Assembly: GCA_030605245.1 (NCBI GenBank) | Contig: JAUWIS010000046.1 | Coordinates: 1 to 6,933, forward strand | DNA length: 6,933 nucleotides | Direction: 5' to 3' | DNA from: Methanobacteriota archaeon | GTDB taxonomy: Archaea > Thermoplasmatota > JASEFT01 > JAUWIS01 | Part shown: piece by piece, positions 5,289 through 6,933 of the stretch | How the letters are laid out: each line of letters opens with the position of its first letter | How positions within the stretch are numbered: position 1 is the first letter of the stretch | Translations under genes and position numbers: made by a program | Notes under the pieces: generated by a model | Database searches by the model: none | What the model was told of the DNA's origin: nothing | Seen by the model: only the letters and a program-made list of their open reading frames with translations

Positions 5289-6296
5289 TTATTCTCCAGT
5301 TCCCACAATATGGTTTATTGCTATCTCTGCAATATCCGTTCCATAGGATCCTGTTCTATCTATACTTTCTATAATATATGCCAGGGGTACTGCCACCGTA
5401 CTTTTTGCACCTGCAACCTTTCCAATCAGGTTTTCCCGGATTTTTAACAGATTATTTGAGGAATCAATTGCTTTGTTGCATTCATTTATATCCTTTGTAT
5501 AAAATGCTGATATGGATGTCTCAACTATGTCAAGTGCTATGCTACTTGCTGCATATATATCATTCATAATCTTTTTGTCAATTTTTTCTTCTTCAAGTTG
5601 TTTTACACTTTCTGCAATCTTACTGGCATGGTCCGCTATTCTTTCAATGATTCTCGCAATCAGGAGATAGGCAAGGGCTTCGTTAGGATGGATTCCTATT
5701 TTACCCCCGAAGCCAGGGTCGTTTAAAAGAAGGTTGTATTGCTTTAAAACAAGCCAGTATAGTCTGTTTACCCCATTATCCCTCGCAATAACATCATCTG
5801 CAAGTGATATATCCCTTTCTTTTAAAGCAGTGACTGCATCATTATGCATGGATTTTGTTATCAGATACATTCTTCCCACTCCCTTGTCCAAAGGCAAGTC
5901 ACTAGGTTCAACAAGGTCATGAAGTGTAACCGAGTCAGTTGTTTCCTCTATTATCTCAGGACCGATAATTTTCCTGGAAAAGCCTCTTATTGTTTCTCTT
6001 ATCTCAGGCAATATCCTTTTATCTGATTTCAATTCAATGATATCATATCCTCCCATATAGATGCTTATCATCTTGCGCAGCAGATGTTCAGGCTCCATAC
6101 CCTCAACATTTACAACTCTTCTTCTTGATGTTTTTTTCTCTGTAATTTTTGGGCTTAATAACATGCTGCCGTCCGGTTGCTGTGTAAACCCTACAGAATC
6201 ACCATTTTTTATTCCTATCTCATTTACCCATTTCTTTGGCAGGGAAACTGTAAATGTTGAGCCGCCTGTTTTCTGAACCTTTCGCGTATCCATCAT
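5289..6296 (-). CDS. phoU: AbrB-PhoU phosphate uptake regulator
   Basis: 335 residues. Residues about 3-50 form a SpoVT/AbrB-type swapped-hairpin DNA-binding domain (RKVQKTGGSTFTVSLPKKW, then G-I-K-N-G-D-S-V). The rest is helical and PhoU-like, with two related three-helix units. The second contains ERIADH (218-223) inside I-A-R-I-I-E-R-I-A-D-H-A-S-K-I-A, the characteristic metal-coordinating PhoU helix; the first has the looser DNGVNRLYW. Bacterial PhoU has no DNA-binding domain and works through Pst/PhoR; the archaeal fusion suggests it binds DNA directly and senses phosphate status through its PhoU part (inference). The adjacent divergent gene is a Na+/phosphate cotransporter, which fits control of phosphate uptake. 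Starts at 6296 and 6293 (Met-Met) are both possible; the Shine-Dalgarno motif ends immediately before 6296, so 6293 gives the better spacing. Its stop codon abuts that of hps. It is the only gene here with a clear leader and ribosome-binding motif. Confidence 0.92.
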   Translation of the reverse strand: MMDTRKVQKTGGSTFTVSLPKKWVNEIGIKNGDSVGFTQQPDGSMLLSPKITEKKTSRRRVVNVEGMEPEHLLRKMISIYMGGYDIIELKSDKRILPEIRETIRGFSRKIIGPEIIEETTDSVTLHDLVEPSDLPLDKGVGRMYLITKSMHNDAVTALKERDISLADDVIARDNGVNRLYWLVLKQYNLLLNDPGFGGKIGIHPNEALAYLLIARIIERIADHASKIAESVKQLEEEKIDKKIMNDIYAASSIALDIVETSISAFYTKDINECNKAIDSSNNLLKIRENLIGKVAGAKSTVAVPLAYIIESIDRTGSYGTDIAEIAINHIVGTGE

Positions 6297-6303
6297 ATCA
6301 CCT
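6297..6303 (-). promoter_or_regulatory. Shine-Dalgarno motif AGGTGAT of the phoU-like gene
   Basis: AGGTGAT on the minus strand complements the conserved 3' end of archaeal 16S rRNA (ATCACCT). It touches ATG 6296 directly and is three bases from ATG 6293, so translation probably starts at 6293. Part of it overlaps the right half-site of the adjacent inverted repeat. Confidence 0.6.
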
Positions 6304-6338
6304 ATATACCCTATATATTTCTCATAATTTATATAGGT
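6300..6338. promoter_or_regulatory. CCTATATA boxes: candidate operator for the phosphate genes
   Basis: ACCTATATA (6300-6308) and TATATAGGT (6330-6338) are perfect 9-base inverted copies whose centres are 30 bases apart, about three helical turns. A third CCTATATA lies at 6310-6317, a direct repeat of the first at 9-base spacing. The set covers the predicted phoU transcription start (near 6324) and leader, and ends five bases before the transporter TATA zone. AbrB-type proteins bind A/T-rich sites, so self-regulation by the adjacent AbrB-PhoU protein is a natural hypothesis. Confidence 0.45.
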
Positions 6339-6342
6339 TATC

Positions 6343-6359
6343 TTTATATTTATATATAT
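6343..6359. promoter_or_regulatory. shared, overlapping TATA boxes for phoU-like and Na+/Pi transporter genes
   Basis: This 17-base all-A/T stretch serves both directions. On plus, TTTATATT (6343-6350) is centred 27-28 bases before ATG 6374, predicting a leaderless transporter mRNA; a perfect consensus TTTATATA also sits at 6349-6356. On minus, TATAAATA (6347-6354) predicts a start near 6324 and a leader of about 28 bases carrying the Shine-Dalgarno motif. The boxes overlap, so TBP could serve only one direction at a time. Confidence 0.55.
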
Positions 6360-6373
6360 CCTTTCTTTTTTGG

Positions 6374-6933
6374 ATGAATATCAGGGAATTATGGGGTAGA
6401 ATCCTTTCAAATAGTATTGCAAGATCTGTATTGTTATTTCTTTCAGTATATGCATTTCTCCTGAGTATCAGGTTGATGGGAGCAGGCTTTGAACTTCTTG
6501 GAGAGGGCTTCTCTGAAAGTCTCCTTGGAACAATATCAGATCCTGTTTCAGGCTTTTTCATAGGAATCCTTGTTACATCTATTGTTCAGAGTTCATCATG
6601 CACAACATCCATTCTTGTTGCAATGTGTGCCACAGGCACACTACCTGTTAGCGTGGCAATCCCTGCTGTTATGGGTGCAAACATAGGAACAACAGTAACA
6701 AGCATGATAGTGTCATTTGGGCATGTAACAAGAAAGGCTGAGTTCAGAAGAGCGCTCTCTGTTGCATCTGTCCATGATTTTTTCAATATTTTAGTTGCAA
6801 TAATACTACTACCCATAGAAATATTTTTTCATCCACTGGAGAAAATAGCAGGCAGGATGACAGACTCGTTTGTTGGTGTAGGAGGTTTAAAAACTAAAAG
6901 CCCGCTGAAGATCATAATAGACCCTGTCAGGAA
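6374..6933 (+). CDS. Na+/phosphate cotransporter family protein (N-terminal part, cut by window)
   Basis: The first 186 codons of an integral membrane protein are present; the frame runs past the window end. A short polar N-terminus is followed by a hydrophobic segment (about 16-40), then the PF02690-type Na/Pi-cotransporter core: G-F-F-I-G-I-L-V-T-S-I-V leading to QSSS (72-75), the family's substrate/Na+ binding motif, then GANIGTT (101-107), and further membrane helices (about 88-115 and 135-155). Family members contain two inverted copies of this unit; only the first lies in the window. It should import phosphate with sodium across the cytoplasmic membrane. ATG 6374 is chosen because it is the first Met before the hydrophobic region and has a TATA box at the right distance; no Shine-Dalgarno motif is seen. 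It is divergent from the AbrB-PhoU regulator. Some family members carry a C-terminal PhoU domain; whether this one does cannot be seen here. Confidence 0.9.
   Translation, partial: MNIRELWGRILSNSIARSVLLFLSVYAFLLSIRLMGAGFELLGEGFSESLLGTISDPVSGFFIGILVTSIVQSSSCTTSILVAMCATGTLPVSVAIPAVMGANIGTTVTSMIVSFGHVTRKAEFRRALSVASVHDFFNILVAIILLPIEIFFHPLEKIAGRMTDSFVGVGGLKTKSPLKIIIDPVR

Overview
The window looks like part of an archaeal chromosome, most likely a euryarchaeon in the broad sense. Three kinds of evidence support this. Promoters: TATA-like boxes sit about 27 bases upstream of start codons with no room for a leader, and the one clear Shine-Dalgarno motif is of the GGTGAT type. Proteins: a hexulose-6-phosphate synthase fused to an RraA-like domain, a PhoU protein with an N-terminal AbrB-type DNA-binding domain, and membrane-anchored surface proteins with parallel beta-helix repeats or a cytoplasmic zinc ribbon. 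Termination: T-rich tracts follow stop codons. The surface proteins resemble those of Thermoplasmata-related lineages, but that placement is a weak inference. The sequence is visibly A+T-rich throughout.

Layout. Bases 1-2133 (+) hold two surface proteins: the end of one (extracellular beta domain, STNGG repeat linker, one membrane segment, cytoplasmic double-CXXC zinc ribbon), then a complete 510-residue beta-helix/Ig-like protein with a signal peptide and C-terminal anchor. Bases 2134-2434 form a convergent intergenic region that contains a decayed duplicate of the 3' end of the next gene. Bases 2435-3922 (-) encode an M32 metallocarboxypeptidase with all family motifs. Its likely start is 17 codons inside the longest frame, because a good TATA box lies exactly where a leaderless start at 3922 needs it. 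Bases 4005-5288 (+) encode the Hps-RraA fusion. It meets the convergent AbrB-PhoU gene (5289-6296, -) stop codon to stop codon with no base between. A 77-base, very A/T-rich divergent region separates phoU from the first 186 codons of a Na+/phosphate cotransporter-family protein (6374 to the window end, +).

How the genes relate. The clearest functional unit is the divergent pair phoU-like / Na+/Pi transporter. Both concern phosphate uptake, they share one A/T-rich core promoter zone, and a symmetric set of CCTATATA boxes lies over the phoU leader and close to the transporter TATA. The two surface-protein genes are plausibly functionally related but each may have its own promoter. The peptidase and the Hps-RraA fusion are divergent housekeeping-type genes with no evident shared pathway. 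I see no mobile element, CRISPR array, tRNA, rRNA or defence system. The most interesting items are the remnant of a second M32 gene, the phosphate-gene operator candidate, and the consistent leaderless promoter geometry, which helps fix start codons.
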